Made by a program: the position numbers and the translations under genes. Below, piece by piece: positions 1-6,940 of a DNA stretch of 14,629 nt (position 1 is its first letter; each line of letters starts with the position of its first letter). Below the pieces are notes generated by a model that was not told the origin of the DNA, did no database searches, and saw only the letters and a list, made by a program, of their open reading frames with translations. Source of the DNA: Pseudomonadota bacterium (GTDB lineage: Bacteria; Pseudomonadota; Gammaproteobacteria; Burkholderiales; Burkholderiaceae_B); NCBI GenBank assembly GCA_023432075.1, contig JAEYVD010000642.1:1-14629 (forward strand). Reading direction: 5' to 3'.

Positions 1-1
1 A

Positions 2-121
2 TTCCTGGAGCCTTACGCGGGAGCTGTCATGGCCAAGATCACCATCCTGGTGCTCATCGTGCTGTTCGTCCAAAAGCGGCCGCAAGGCCTGTTCGCCCCC
101 AAGGGCCGGAGCGTCGAATGA
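2..121 (+). CDS. urtB: Urea ABC transporter permease UrtB, C-terminal end (partial)
   Basis: This is the last 39 codons and stop of a gene that begins before the window. The visible residues form a hydrophobic helix (KITILVLIVLFVQ) followed by RPQGLFAPKG. That ending is typical of LivH/UrtB-type inner-membrane permeases of the branched-chain amino-acid/urea ABC importer family. The assignment to UrtB rests mainly on position, because urtC, urtD and urtE follow directly in the canonical order. The stop overlaps the urtC start as ATGA, so the two are probably translationally coupled. In the complex this subunit would pair with UrtC to form the membrane channel. Too little is present to judge anything else about the protein. 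Confidence 0.85.
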   Translation, partial: FLEPYAGAVMAKITILVLIVLFVQKRPQGLFAPKGRSVE

Positions 122-1245
122 AACAGAACGCGCTGACCGACCTCACCCTGCTGGCGCGCCGCCCGATCTTTTCAAACCGGGTATGGGCCGCGCTGGCCGC
201 GGGCGTCGTCCTGCTGGCCCTCCTGCCGCTGATGAATCTGTGGTTTCCGCCCGGCCACGCGCTGCATGTGTCCGCCTATGCCGTGGCGTTGCTGGGCAAG
301 TTCATGTGCTACGCCATGGCGGCGCTGGCACTGGATCTGGTGTGGGGCTACGCGGGCATCCTGTCGCTGGGCCACGGCCTGTTCTTTGCGCTGGGCGGCT
401 ACGCGCACGGCATGTACCTGATGCGCGCCATCGGCCGCGACGGCGTCTACCAAAGCGATCTGCCGGACTTCATGGTGTTCCTGGACTGGAAGACCTACCC
501 CTGGTACTGGTCGTTCACGGAACACTTCTGGTACGCGATGCTGCTGGTGGTGCTGGTGCCCGGCGTGCTGGCTTTCGTGTTCGGCTACTTTGCCTTCCGC
601 TCGCGCATCAAGGGCGTGTACTTCTCGATCATCACGCAGGCGCTGACCTTTGCCGCAATGCTGCTGTTCTTTCGCAACGACACGGGCTTTGGCGGCAACA
701 ACGGCTTTACCGACTTCAAGCGCATCCTCGGGTTTGACATCACGGCGCCGGGCACGCGCGCCACGCTGTATTGGGTGACGCTTGCGGCATTGGCCGGCGC
801 GCTGATCGTGGCGCGCATGGTCACGCAAAGCAAGCTGGGCCGCGTGCTGACCGCCGTGCGCGACGCCGAAAGCCGCGTGCGCTTCATCGGCTACGACCCG
901 CTGGGCTTCAAGCTGTTCGTGTGGACGCTGTCGGCCGTGCTGTGCGGCATCGCCGGCGCGCTATACGTGCCGCAGGTCGGCATCATCAACCCCGGCGAGA
1001 TGTCCACCGAAAACTCCATCGAGATGGTCATCTGGGTGGCCACCGGCGGGCGCGGCACGCTGATCGGTCCCATCATCGGCGCGGGCGCCGTCAACGGCTT
1101 GAAGACCTGGTTCACCAGCGTGCTGCCGGAATACTGGCTGTATGCGCTGGGCCTCATCTTCGTGCTGGTGACCTTGTTCCTGCCGACCGGCATCGTGGGG
1201 CTCGCCCGCCGCATCGCGGCCCGCATCCAGGAGAAGAAGGCATGA
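118..1245 (+). CDS. urtC: Urea ABC transporter permease UrtC
   Basis: This 375-residue inner-membrane permease belongs to the LivM/UrtC family and would form the urea channel with UrtB. About eight to ten hydrophobic segments are visible. The family block GYAGILSLGHGLFF lies at about residues 77-90. A cytoplasmic EAA-like loop, SKLGRVLTAVRDAESRVRF, lies near 238-256 and is the expected contact with the ATPases. The aromatic loop between about 107 and 140 (DGVYQSDLP, DWKTYPWYW) is typical of UrtC rather than LivM. A GGAG ribosome site at 108-111 sits six bases before the ATG. The gene overlaps urtB and urtD by four bases at each end (ATGA), so all are presumably made from one message. Length is normal for the family. 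The urea substrate is inferred from family resemblance and gene order. Confidence 0.95.
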   Translation: MKQNALTDLTLLARRPIFSNRVWAALAAGVVLLALLPLMNLWFPPGHALHVSAYAVALLGKFMCYAMAALALDLVWGYAGILSLGHGLFFALGGYAHGMYLMRAIGRDGVYQSDLPDFMVFLDWKTYPWYWSFTEHFWYAMLLVVLVPGVLAFVFGYFAFRSRIKGVYFSIITQALTFAAMLLFFRNDTGFGGNNGFTDFKRILGFDITAPGTRATLYWVTLAALAGALIVARMVTQSKLGRVLTAVRDAESRVRFIGYDPLGFKLFVWTLSAVLCGIAGALYVPQVGIINPGEMSTENSIEMVIWVATGGRGTLIGPIIGAGAVNGLKTWFTSVLPEYWLYALGLIFVLVTLFLPTGIVGLARRIAARIQEKKA

Positions 1246-2081
1246 CCACCACGCACACCGAATCGGCCATGCTGGACGGCGGCCCGAGCGGCGACGCCGG
1301 CTATGGCCGCGTCAGCCCCAAGGGTCTGGACACCAGCCACGGCGCCATCCTGTATCTGGAAGGCATCACCGTCAGCTTCGATGGCTTCAAGGCGCTGAAC
1401 GACCTGACGCTGGATATCGGCGTGGGCGAACTGCGCTGCATCATCGGCCCCAACGGCGCGGGCAAGACCACGATGATGGACGTCATCACCGGCAAGACGC
1501 GGCCGACGGCGGGCACGGCCTACTTTGGCCAGAGCATCGACCTGACCACGCTGAGCGAGGCGCAGATCGCGCACGCGGGCATCGGCCGCAAGTTCCAGCG
1601 CCCCACGGTGTTCGAGCAGCACACCGTCTTCGAGAACCTGGAACTGGCCATGAAGACGGACAAACGCGTGCGTCCCACCCTGTTTTCGAAGTTGACCAGC
1701 GAACAGGCCGACCGGATCGGCGAGACGCTGGATCTGATCCGGCTGCGGCCGGAGGTCTGGCGGCCCGCGGGCCTCTTGTCGCACGGCCAGAAGCAGTGGC
1801 TGGAGATCGGCATGCTGCTGATGCAGGAACCGCAACTGCTGCTGCTGGACGAACCCGTGGCCGGCATGACCGACGCGGAAACCGAACGCACCGGCGAACT
1901 CTTGAACGAACTGCGCGGCCGGCATTCCCTGATGGTGGTGGAACACGACATGGACTTCGTGAACCAGATCGCGGGCGATGGCAAGGTGACGGTGCTGCAC
2001 GAAGGGTCCGTGCTGGCCGAAGGCCCGATGAGCCGCGTGCAGGCCGACCCGCGCGTGATCGAAGTCTATCTGGGGCGCTGA
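1242..2081 (+). CDS. urtD: Urea ABC transporter ATP-binding protein UrtD
   Basis: This is one of the two cytoplasmic ATPases that drive urea import through UrtBC, 279 residues long. Walker A is GPNGAGKTT at 69-77 and the Q-loop region is FQRPTVF at about 119-124. The signature motif is LSHGQ at 179-183, replacing the usual LSGGQ as is common in UrtD. Walker B is LLLLDEP at 199-205 and the switch histidine is H235 in VVEHDMDFV. About 35 residues of glycine- and serine-rich sequence precede the ABC core. They have no obvious function, so the true start could be internal, but the ATG at 1242 overlaps the urtC stop (ATGA) and follows an AGGAG, which favours it. A longer in-frame opening extends upstream through urtC but lacks support. 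Next comes urtE after two bases. Confidence 0.94.
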   Translation: MTTTHTESAMLDGGPSGDAGYGRVSPKGLDTSHGAILYLEGITVSFDGFKALNDLTLDIGVGELRCIIGPNGAGKTTMMDVITGKTRPTAGTAYFGQSIDLTTLSEAQIAHAGIGRKFQRPTVFEQHTVFENLELAMKTDKRVRPTLFSKLTSEQADRIGETLDLIRLRPEVWRPAGLLSHGQKQWLEIGMLLMQEPQLLLLDEPVAGMTDAETERTGELLNELRGRHSLMVVEHDMDFVNQIAGDGKVTVLHEGSVLAEGPMSRVQADPRVIEVYLGR

Positions 2082-2083
2082 AC

Positions 2084-2782
2084 ATGCTGGACGTAAGCAC
2101 GATCGACCAATACTACGGCGGCAGCCACACCTTGCGCGGCGTGTCGCTATCGGTGCGGCAAGGCGAATGCCTGGCGCTCCTGGGTCGCAACGGCGTGGGC
2201 AAGACCACCCTGCTCAAGTGCGTGATGGGCGTGCTGCCGGTGGCACGCGGCGGCATCGCCTTCGACGGCGCCGACATCACCCGTCTGGCGCCGCACCAGC
2301 GCGCCGCGCGCGGCATGGCCTATGTGCCGCAGGGCCGCGACATCTTTGCGCGGCTGACCGTCGAAGAAAACATCCTGATGGGCATGGCGACCAAGCCCGC
2401 GGCCCGCGCCCGCCGCATCAAGGAGGAAGTCTTCGAGCTGTTCCCGGTGCTGAAAAGCATGCTGTCGCGGCGCGGCGGCGATCTGTCCGGCGGACAACAG
2501 CAGCAGCTGGCCATCGCGCGGGCGCTGGTGGCCGAGCCCAAGCTCATCATCCTGGACGAGCCCACGGAAGGCATCCAGCCGTCCATCATCAAGGACATCG
2601 CGCGCGTCATCCACATGCTGCGCCAGCGCGGCGACATCGCGATCCTGCTGTGCGAACAGTATTTCGATTTCGCGCGCGAACTGGCCGACCAGTTCGTGGT
2701 GCTGTCGCGGGGCGAAGTGGTGGCGAGCGGCGGGCGCGATGCGATCGATGGCGAGGACGTGCGGCGGCATCTGTCGGTTTGA
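2084..2782 (+). CDS. urtE: Urea ABC transporter ATP-binding protein UrtE
   Basis: This is the second ATPase of the urea importer, 232 residues, of the LivF/UrtE type. Walker A is GRNGVGKTT at 34-42, the Q-loop is VPQGRDIF around Q83, the signature is LSGGQ at 134-138 and Walker B is LIILDEP at 154-160. The switch position reads LLCEQYFDF, with the E-Q pair (191-192) usual in LivF-like ATPases instead of histidine. The opening LDVSTIDQYYGGSHTL and the GMAYVPQGRDIF block match UrtE. The ATG is two bases after the urtD stop, which implies coupled translation. A longer upstream opening in this frame runs through urtD and is rejected as overlap. UrtE closes the operon. The next gene is unrelated and a GC hairpin follows, so transcription probably ends here. 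No urease genes follow. Confidence 0.94.
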   Translation: MLDVSTIDQYYGGSHTLRGVSLSVRQGECLALLGRNGVGKTTLLKCVMGVLPVARGGIAFDGADITRLAPHQRAARGMAYVPQGRDIFARLTVEENILMGMATKPAARARRIKEEVFELFPVLKSMLSRRGGDLSGGQQQQLAIARALVAEPKLIILDEPTEGIQPSIIKDIARVIHMLRQRGDIAILLCEQYFDFARELADQFVVLSRGEVVASGGRDAIDGEDVRRHLSV

Positions 2783-2788
2783 GGGGCG

Positions 2789-2816
2789 CCGCGGCGCTAA
2801 TCGCTGGGCGCCGCGG
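2789..2816 (+). terminator. GC-rich hairpin after urtE
   Basis: A perfect 9-bp inverted repeat, CCGCGGCGC (2789-2797) and GCGCCGCGG (2808-2816), encloses a 10-base loop and starts six bases after the urtE stop. No T-run follows, so it is not a classical intrinsic terminator. It could still slow RNA polymerase or stabilise the 3' end of the urt message. The same stretch also holds an 11-bp direct repeat, GGGCGCCGCGG, at 2784-2794 and 2806-2816. Confidence 0.45.
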
Positions 2817-2883
2817 ATGGACTATGCTCCGGGTCTGCTAGCGCGCATTTGCATCGCGCATCGGCATTACGCAAAACCCGAAC

Positions 2884-2888
2884 AGGAG
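2884..2888 (+). promoter_or_regulatory. Ribosome binding site of arsC
   Basis: AGGAG lies five bases before the ATG at 2894. It decides the arsC start over an in-frame upstream ATG at 2849, which would add 15 non-conserved residues. Confidence 0.8.
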
Positions 2889-2893
2889 CTCTC

Positions 2894-3322
2894 ATGTCCG
2901 ACGTCACCATTTATCACAACCCCAAGTGCGGCACCTCGCGCAACACGCTGGGCCTGATCCGCAACGCAGGCATCGAGCCGCAGGTCGTGCTGTATCTGGA
3001 AACGCCGCCTTCCCGCGACACGCTCAAGGCGCTGTTCAAGCAAGCTGGCATCAGCGTGCGCGATGCGCTGCGCGAAAAGGGCACGCCATATGCGGAGCTG
3101 GGACTGGACGACGCCTCGCTGTCCGACGACGCGCTGCTGGACGCGATCGAACAGCATCCGATCCTCTTGAACCGTCCCTTTGTGTCGACGCCGCTGGGCG
3201 CCAAACTGTGCCGGCCGTGCGAAGGGGTGCTGGAAATCCTTCCGTCCCCGCAGCAGGGCGCGTTCGCCAAGGAAAGCGGCGAGCCCGTCATCGACGCGCA
3301 AGGCAATCGCATCCAGAAGTAA
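2894..3322 (+). CDS. arsC: Arsenate reductase (glutaredoxin-dependent), ArsC
   Basis: This cytoplasmic enzyme reduces arsenate to arsenite using glutathione and glutaredoxin, and is 142 residues long, the usual size for the family. The N-terminal active-site loop HNPKCGTSRNTL carries the nucleophile C12. The three arginines known from plasmid R773 ArsC are present at the same numbers: R60 (DALR), R94 (NRP) and R107 (CRP). All key residues are therefore intact. A further cysteine, C106, lies next to R107. The gene stands alone: no arsR, arsB, acr3 or arsH is adjacent, so arsenite export would have to come from elsewhere. It lies between the urt operon and a PAP2 phosphatase gene on the same strand, with 111 bases before it and 81 after. 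No clear promoter was recognised. Confidence 0.92.
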   Translation: MSDVTIYHNPKCGTSRNTLGLIRNAGIEPQVVLYLETPPSRDTLKALFKQAGISVRDALREKGTPYAELGLDDASLSDDALLDAIEQHPILLNRPFVSTPLGAKLCRPCEGVLEILPSPQQGAFAKESGEPVIDAQGNRIQK

Positions 3323-3364
3323 AGGGCGGCGCTTTGCAAGGAAACTGACGGGAAAGCTCATTAC

Positions 3365-3396
3365 CATCGCGGCAACCGATTTATTACACCGCGATG
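3365..3396 (+). promoter_or_regulatory. Inverted repeat just before the PAP2 gene start
   Basis: Perfect 8-bp arms CATCGCGG (3365-3372) and CCGCGATG (3389-3396) enclose a 16-base AT-rich spacer and end seven bases before the ATG at 3404. No ribosome-binding sequence is visible in that interval. The repeat could be an operator, or an RNA hairpin covering the translation start region. It is an unlikely terminator for arsC because no T-run follows. Confidence 0.45.
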
Positions 3397-3403
3397 ACGT
3401 GTC

Positions 3404-4009
3404 ATGGATTTCCTGGAAAGCCTCAACCAGTCCCTTTTTCTTCTCATCAATGCCGACCCCGCCACGCCCGCGTGGCGGATCCACGCCGCCATACTGACCG
3501 CCAACCAGCTCATCCTGCTGGTGCCGGGCGTCATGGCCGCCGTGTGGCTGTGGGGCGGACAAGCCCAGCGCAGCCTGATGCTCAAGGCGCTGGCCAGCGT
3601 CGCCGTGGCGCTGGGGCTCAGCTACGTGTGCGGGGCGCTATGGCCGCATCCGCGTCCCTTCACGATCGGCTTGGGCCACGTCTTCTTCGCGCACAAGCCC
3701 ACCTCGTCGTTCCCCAGCAATCACACCATCATCATCGCCGCTTTCGCCTTCGCGCTGATCCTGGACCGGCGCTGGGCCGTCTGGGGCTGGCTGGCGCTGG
3801 CGGGCGCCGTGCTCGTGGGGACGTCGCGCGTCTATCTGGGTGTGCATTTCCCGCTGGATATCGCGGGTGGGTTGCTGCTGGCGCCCTTGGCTGCGGCCAT
3901 CACGATTCCCGTGTGGCGACGCGCGGGCGAGCCGCTGACCTCCTTGGCGCAGGGCGTGTATAGGAAGGTGCTGGCCCTGCCGATTGCGCGCGGGTGGATC
4001 CGGGCGTAA
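3404..4009 (+). CDS. PAP2-family membrane phosphatase, BcrC-like (probable undecaprenyl-diphosphatase)
   Basis: This is a 201-residue polytopic inner-membrane protein with about five hydrophobic helices. The three PAP2 signature regions are present: HPRP at 82-85, PSNH at 104-107 and SR-x5-H-x3-D at 141-152 (SRVYLGVHFPLD). R84, H107, R142, H148 and D152 are the expected phosphate-binding and catalytic residues. The HPRPF and SFPSNHT blocks resemble BcrC/YbjG enzymes. These dephosphorylate undecaprenyl diphosphate outside the membrane to recycle the cell-wall lipid carrier and confer some bacitracin tolerance. Substrate is inferred, since other PAP2 members act on phosphatidate or other lipid phosphates. 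An in-frame TGA at 3395 means translation cannot begin further upstream than 3404. That start lacks an evident Shine-Dalgarno and sits directly behind an inverted repeat. It converges with the downstream minus-strand gene. Confidence 0.85.
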   Translation: MDFLESLNQSLFLLINADPATPAWRIHAAILTANQLILLVPGVMAAVWLWGGQAQRSLMLKALASVAVALGLSYVCGALWPHPRPFTIGLGHVFFAHKPTSSFPSNHTIIIAAFAFALILDRRWAVWGWLALAGAVLVGTSRVYLGVHFPLDIAGGLLLAPLAAAITIPVWRRAGEPLTSLAQGVYRKVLALPIARGWIRA

Positions 4010-4016
4010 CGGTGGC

Positions 4017-4047
4017 CGCGCCGGCCGGTGCGGCAGCGGCCGGCGCG
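4017..4047. terminator. Hairpin between convergent genes (possible bidirectional terminator)
   Basis: An 11-bp perfect inverted repeat (arms 4017-4027 and 4037-4047, core GCGCCGGCCG) with a 9-base loop lies in the 52-base gap between the PAP2 gene and the Bug gene, which converge. Being symmetric, it could end both transcripts. No T-run accompanies it on either strand. Confidence 0.5.
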
Positions 4048-4061
4048 CCCGCCCCGCCGCC

Positions 4062-5042
4062 TCAATTCACCGCGACCTTGGCTTCCTTGACCAGCTTCGC
4101 ATAATTAGTGGTATCGGCGCCGATGCGCGCCTTCATCTCGGCGGGCGTGTCGCCGATCGGCACCGCGCCGATCTCCGCCATGCGGCGCGTGAAGTCCGGC
4201 GAATGGATGATCTTCACCATCTCGGCATTCAGCCTGTCCACCACTTCCTTGGGCGTCGCCGCGGGCGCCAGCACGCCAAACCACGTGCCCATGTTGAAGG
4301 GCTTCAGACCCGCCTCTTCCATCGTCGGCACGTCCGGCAGCGCAGCCGAACGCTGATTGGTGGTCACGGCCAGCGCGCGCAATTTGCCGCTCTGGATGTG
4401 CGCAAGCACCGGGGTGATGGTGTCGAACGACATGTCGATCTGGCCGCCCAGCAGGTCGGTCGTCAGCGGCCCGCTCCCCTTGTACGGCACATGCAACAGC
4501 TGCACGTTGCCCGCGCGCTCGAACTGCGCGCCGATCAGGTGCTGGCCCGTGCCCATGCCATTGGACCCGTAGGTCAGCTTGCCGGGCGAGGCCTGCGCCA
4601 GCTTCAGCAGCGAAGCCACGTCCTTGGCCTGCAGTTTGGGATTGACGACCAGCACATTCGGCACGAGCGCCACGGTGGTGACCGGTGCGAAGTCCTTCTG
4701 GAAGTCGTAGTTCAGGTTCTTGTACACGCTGGTGGCGATGGTGTGATGCACCGCGCCCATCAGCAGCGTGTAGCCGTCCGGCGCGGCCTTGGCCACGTAG
4801 TCGGCGCCCAGCGTCGACCCCGCCCCCGGCTTGTTCTCCACCACCACCGGTTGACCCAGGCTTTTGGCCAGCTCCTGCCCCAGCGCGCGCGCCAGCACAT
4901 CCGTCGTGCCGCCGGCCGGAAACGGCACGACGAGGTTCACCGGGCGCGTCGGATAGGACTGCGCCTGCGCGCCGCCCGCGAATGAAACGCCGATCAGGCA
5001 GGCGAACGCCAAGGCGCGCGCCGTCATCGCTTTCTTTTGCAT
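4062..5042 (-). CDS. Bug-family (TctC-type) periplasmic solute-binding protein
   Basis: This is a 326-residue secreted protein of the Bordetella uptake gene (Bug) / tripartite tricarboxylate receptor family. An N-terminal signal peptide is clear: lysines at 3-4, a hydrophobic core to about residue 24, and a likely cleavage after AQA (27). The mature protein opens with YPTRPVNLVVPFPAGGTTD, the family hallmark, followed by VVVENKPGAG and APDGYTLLMG. These proteins bind carboxylates or related small molecules in the periplasm, usually for TctAB-type carriers. No tctA or tctB is nearby, which is normal for the many orphan Bug genes in Bordetella relatives. AGGAG lies eight bases before the ATG. 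The gene lies 96 bases downstream of a tartrate/malate dehydrogenase gene on the same strand, suggesting a dicarboxylate or hydroxy-acid ligand. The ligand itself cannot be read from sequence. Confidence 0.9.
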   Translation of the reverse strand: MQKKAMTARALAFACLIGVSFAGGAQAQSYPTRPVNLVVPFPAGGTTDVLARALGQELAKSLGQPVVVENKPGAGSTLGADYVAKAAPDGYTLLMGAVHHTIATSVYKNLNYDFQKDFAPVTTVALVPNVLVVNPKLQAKDVASLLKLAQASPGKLTYGSNGMGTGQHLIGAQFERAGNVQLLHVPYKGSGPLTTDLLGGQIDMSFDTITPVLAHIQSGKLRALAVTTNQRSAALPDVPTMEEAGLKPFNMGTWFGVLAPAATPKEVVDRLNAEMVKIIHSPDFTRRMAEIGAVPIGDTPAEMKARIGADTTNYAKLVKEAKVAVN

Positions 5043-5138
5043 GATTTGTCTCCTGACTACGAATGAACTTCGCTTGTTGTTGTATTGGCCGCCGCAGGCG
5101 TCGGATCTGATGTCCTCGTACCTGCACCCGGAATCCCG

Positions 5139-6224
5139 CTACGCCGCCTTGGCCTGCGCCGATTCGGACAGCTTTTTGCATACTGCGTTGGTCACCTGCT
5201 CGGTCGTCGCGCGGCCGCCCAGGTCACCGGTGTGCAGCGCGGGATCGGCGGTGACGCTTTCGATGGCCTGCATCAGCCGTGCCGCGGCCTCGGTTTCGCC
5301 CAGGTGTTCCAGCAGCATCACCACCGACCAGAACGTCCCGACCGGATTGGCGAGCCCCTTGCCCATGATGTCGAAGGCAGAGCCGTGAATGGGTTCGAAC
5401 ATCGACGGATAGCGGCGTTCGGGATCGATGTTGCCGGTGGGCGCGATGCCCAGGCTGCCGGCCAGCGCCGCGGCCAGGTCGCTCAGGATGTCGGCATGCA
5501 GGTTGGTGGCAACGATGGTGTCCAGCGACGCGGGGCGGTTGACCATGCGCGCGGTGGCGGCGTCGACCAGTTCCTTGTCCCAGGTCACGTCGGGGAATTC
5601 GCGGCTGACCTGCACGGCGATCTCGTCCCACATCACCATGGCATGGCGCTGCGCGTTGGACTTGGTGACGACGGTCAGCAGCTTGCGCGGCCGCGACTGC
5701 GCCAGCTTGAACGCGAAGCGCAGGATGCGCTCGACGCCGACGCGCGTCATGATCGACACGTCGGTCGCGGCCTCGATGGGATGGCCCTGATGCACGCGGC
5801 CGCCCACGCCGGAGTATTCTCCTTCGGAATTCTCGCGCACGATCACCCAGTTCAGTTGCTCGGGCGTGCAGCGCTTGAGCGGTGCGTCGATGCCCGGCAG
5901 GATGCGTGTTGGGCGTACGTTGGCATATTGGTCGAAGCCTTGACAGATCTTCAGGCGCAGGCCCCACAGCGTGATGTGATCGGCGATGTCCGGGTCGCCC
6001 GCCGAGCCGAACAGGATCGCGTCCTTGTCGCGTAGCGCATCCAGCCCATCGGCCGGCATCATGACGCCATGCTTGCGGTAGTAGTCGCCGCCCCAGTCGA
6101 AATCTTCAAATTCGAACCGCAAACCGCCCTGGGCCGCGAGTTCCTGCATGACGCGCTGGCCGGCGGGAATCACTTCCTTGCCGATGCCGTCGCCGGGGAT
6201 GGTTGCAATGCGATAGGTCTTCAT
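5139..6224 (-). CDS. Tartrate dehydrogenase / D-malate dehydrogenase-type oxidative decarboxylase (DmlA/TtuC-like)
   Basis: This is a 361-residue cytoplasmic NAD-dependent enzyme of the isocitrate/isopropylmalate dehydrogenase superfamily. The N-terminal block IATIPGDGIGKEV (6-18) begins the fold. Substrate arginines are expected at R90 (WGLRLK), R104 (NVRPTR) and R130 (IVREN). Catalytic Y137 (GEYSG) and K188 (TKSN) are present, and the metal aspartates lie in NLHADILSD (D245, D249). FDWGGDYYRKHG and the SEGEYSGVGGR block point to the tartrate/D-malate dehydrogenase branch rather than LeuB. Members convert D-malate to pyruvate and oxidise tartrate, and related enzymes accept isopropylmalate; the exact substrate is not decidable here. 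The ATG at 6224 is preferred over one 12 codons upstream because the conserved fold starts at once and GGAG lies ten bases before it. The Bug receptor gene follows on the same strand. Confidence 0.87.
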   Translation of the reverse strand: MKTYRIATIPGDGIGKEVIPAGQRVMQELAAQGGLRFEFEDFDWGGDYYRKHGVMMPADGLDALRDKDAILFGSAGDPDIADHITLWGLRLKICQGFDQYANVRPTRILPGIDAPLKRCTPEQLNWVIVRENSEGEYSGVGGRVHQGHPIEAATDVSIMTRVGVERILRFAFKLAQSRPRKLLTVVTKSNAQRHAMVMWDEIAVQVSREFPDVTWDKELVDAATARMVNRPASLDTIVATNLHADILSDLAAALAGSLGIAPTGNIDPERRYPSMFEPIHGSAFDIMGKGLANPVGTFWSVVMLLEHLGETEAAARLMQAIESVTADPALHTGDLGGRATTEQVTNAVCKKLSESAQAKAA

Positions 6225-6272
6225 GGTGCCAGCGCTCCGTGCGGATGAGTCTGCTGGCACTGTACCGAGCGC

Positions 6273-6291
6273 GGCGCGCAGCGCACGCGCC
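6273..6291 (-). terminator. Weak GC hairpin downstream of ogt
   Basis: GGCGCG (6273-6278) and CGCGCC (6286-6291) form a 6-bp stem with a 7-base loop in the 83-base gap after the ogt stop. No T-run follows. It may separate ogt from the dehydrogenase gene, but the support is thin. No promoter for the dehydrogenase gene was recognised in this gap. Confidence 0.25.
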
Positions 6292-6307
6292 CCAATTCAC
6301 AACATTT

Positions 6308-6874
6308 TCAACCTGTAGTTAAAAGTGCGGCATCGGCGCCAAGCTTCGGCTTCGCACCGCGCCAAGCCGCCTCGTGCGCCAGCAGCCAGCGCTTGCGGGC
6401 GATGCCGCCCCCATACCCCGTCAGCGCGGCGTTGGCGCCGATCACGCGGTGGCACGGAATGACGATGCCCACGGGATTGGCGCCGTTGGCCAGCCCGACC
6501 GCGCGCACGGCCGTGGGCCGGGCAATCCGCGCCGCGAGCGTGCCGTAGCTGACGGTGCAGCCGCCGTCGATGCCGCGTAGCGCGTGCCAGACCTGCTGCT
6601 GGAATGGCGTGCCGCCGAAGGCGACCGGAAGATCCGTGATGGCGTCCACGTCGCCGCCGAAATACGCTTGCAGCGCGCGGCTTGCCTGCGAGGGCTGCGA
6701 GGCGTCCTGCAGTTGCACCGCGCCCCGGCCATACTGGCGCTGCAGCAGCAGGTGCATGCGGGATTCGTAGTCTTCCCAGTCCACGGCGCGCAGGTGGTCT
6801 TGTGCATCCGTCAGCACGAGCATCTGGCCGATGGGCGTGGACACGCGTTCCAGCAGAAAGGTCTGTACCGGCAT
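6308..6874 (-). CDS. ogt: Methylated-DNA--protein-cysteine S-methyltransferase (Ogt)
   Basis: This suicide repair protein removes O6-alkyl groups from guanine (and O4-alkyl from thymine) by moving them to its own cysteine. It is 188 residues long. The active-site motif is IPCHRV with acceptor C141. Upstream, the DNA-binding helix TAVRAVGLANGANP carries the probable arginine finger R124. TPFQQQVWHAL (89-99) opens the C-terminal catalytic domain, and SYGTLAARIARP follows. An N-terminal domain of about 85 residues precedes it, as in Ogt. The ATG at 6874 has GGAG seven bases upstream. An in-frame ATG at 6961 would add 29 poorly typical residues and overlap a dyad element, so it is less likely. 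The gene is divergent from an Ada-sensor/AlkA fusion with 146 bases between them, implying joint control of alkylation repair. Confidence 0.94.
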   Translation of the reverse strand: MPVQTFLLERVSTPIGQMLVLTDAQDHLRAVDWEDYESRMHLLLQRQYGRGAVQLQDASQPSQASRALQAYFGGDVDAITDLPVAFGGTPFQQQVWHALRGIDGGCTVSYGTLAARIARPTAVRAVGLANGANPVGIVIPCHRVIGANAALTGYGGGIARKRWLLAHEAAWRGAKPKLGADAALLTTG

Positions 6875-6940
6875 GATGCCGCTCCGCAAAGGTGTACAAG
6901 CCGCCAATATAGATCTGCCGCCGAACCCTGCGCTGGCGGT

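Noticed and set aside
891..2000. Long minus-strand open frame opposite urtC and urtD
   Set aside because: Same reason: an antisense shadow with no recognisable domain, covering two well-supported ABC transporter genes.
2851..2864. Tandem 7-base repeat (GCATCGC, GCATCGG) upstream of arsC
   Set aside because: Only two imperfect copies; too short to separate from chance.
6929..6934. AGCGCA on the minus strand near the ogt -35 region as an Ada box
   Set aside because: It resembles a piece of the E. coli ada box, but the AAT-N6-GCAA pattern is not met, and six bases in GC-rich DNA are not significant.
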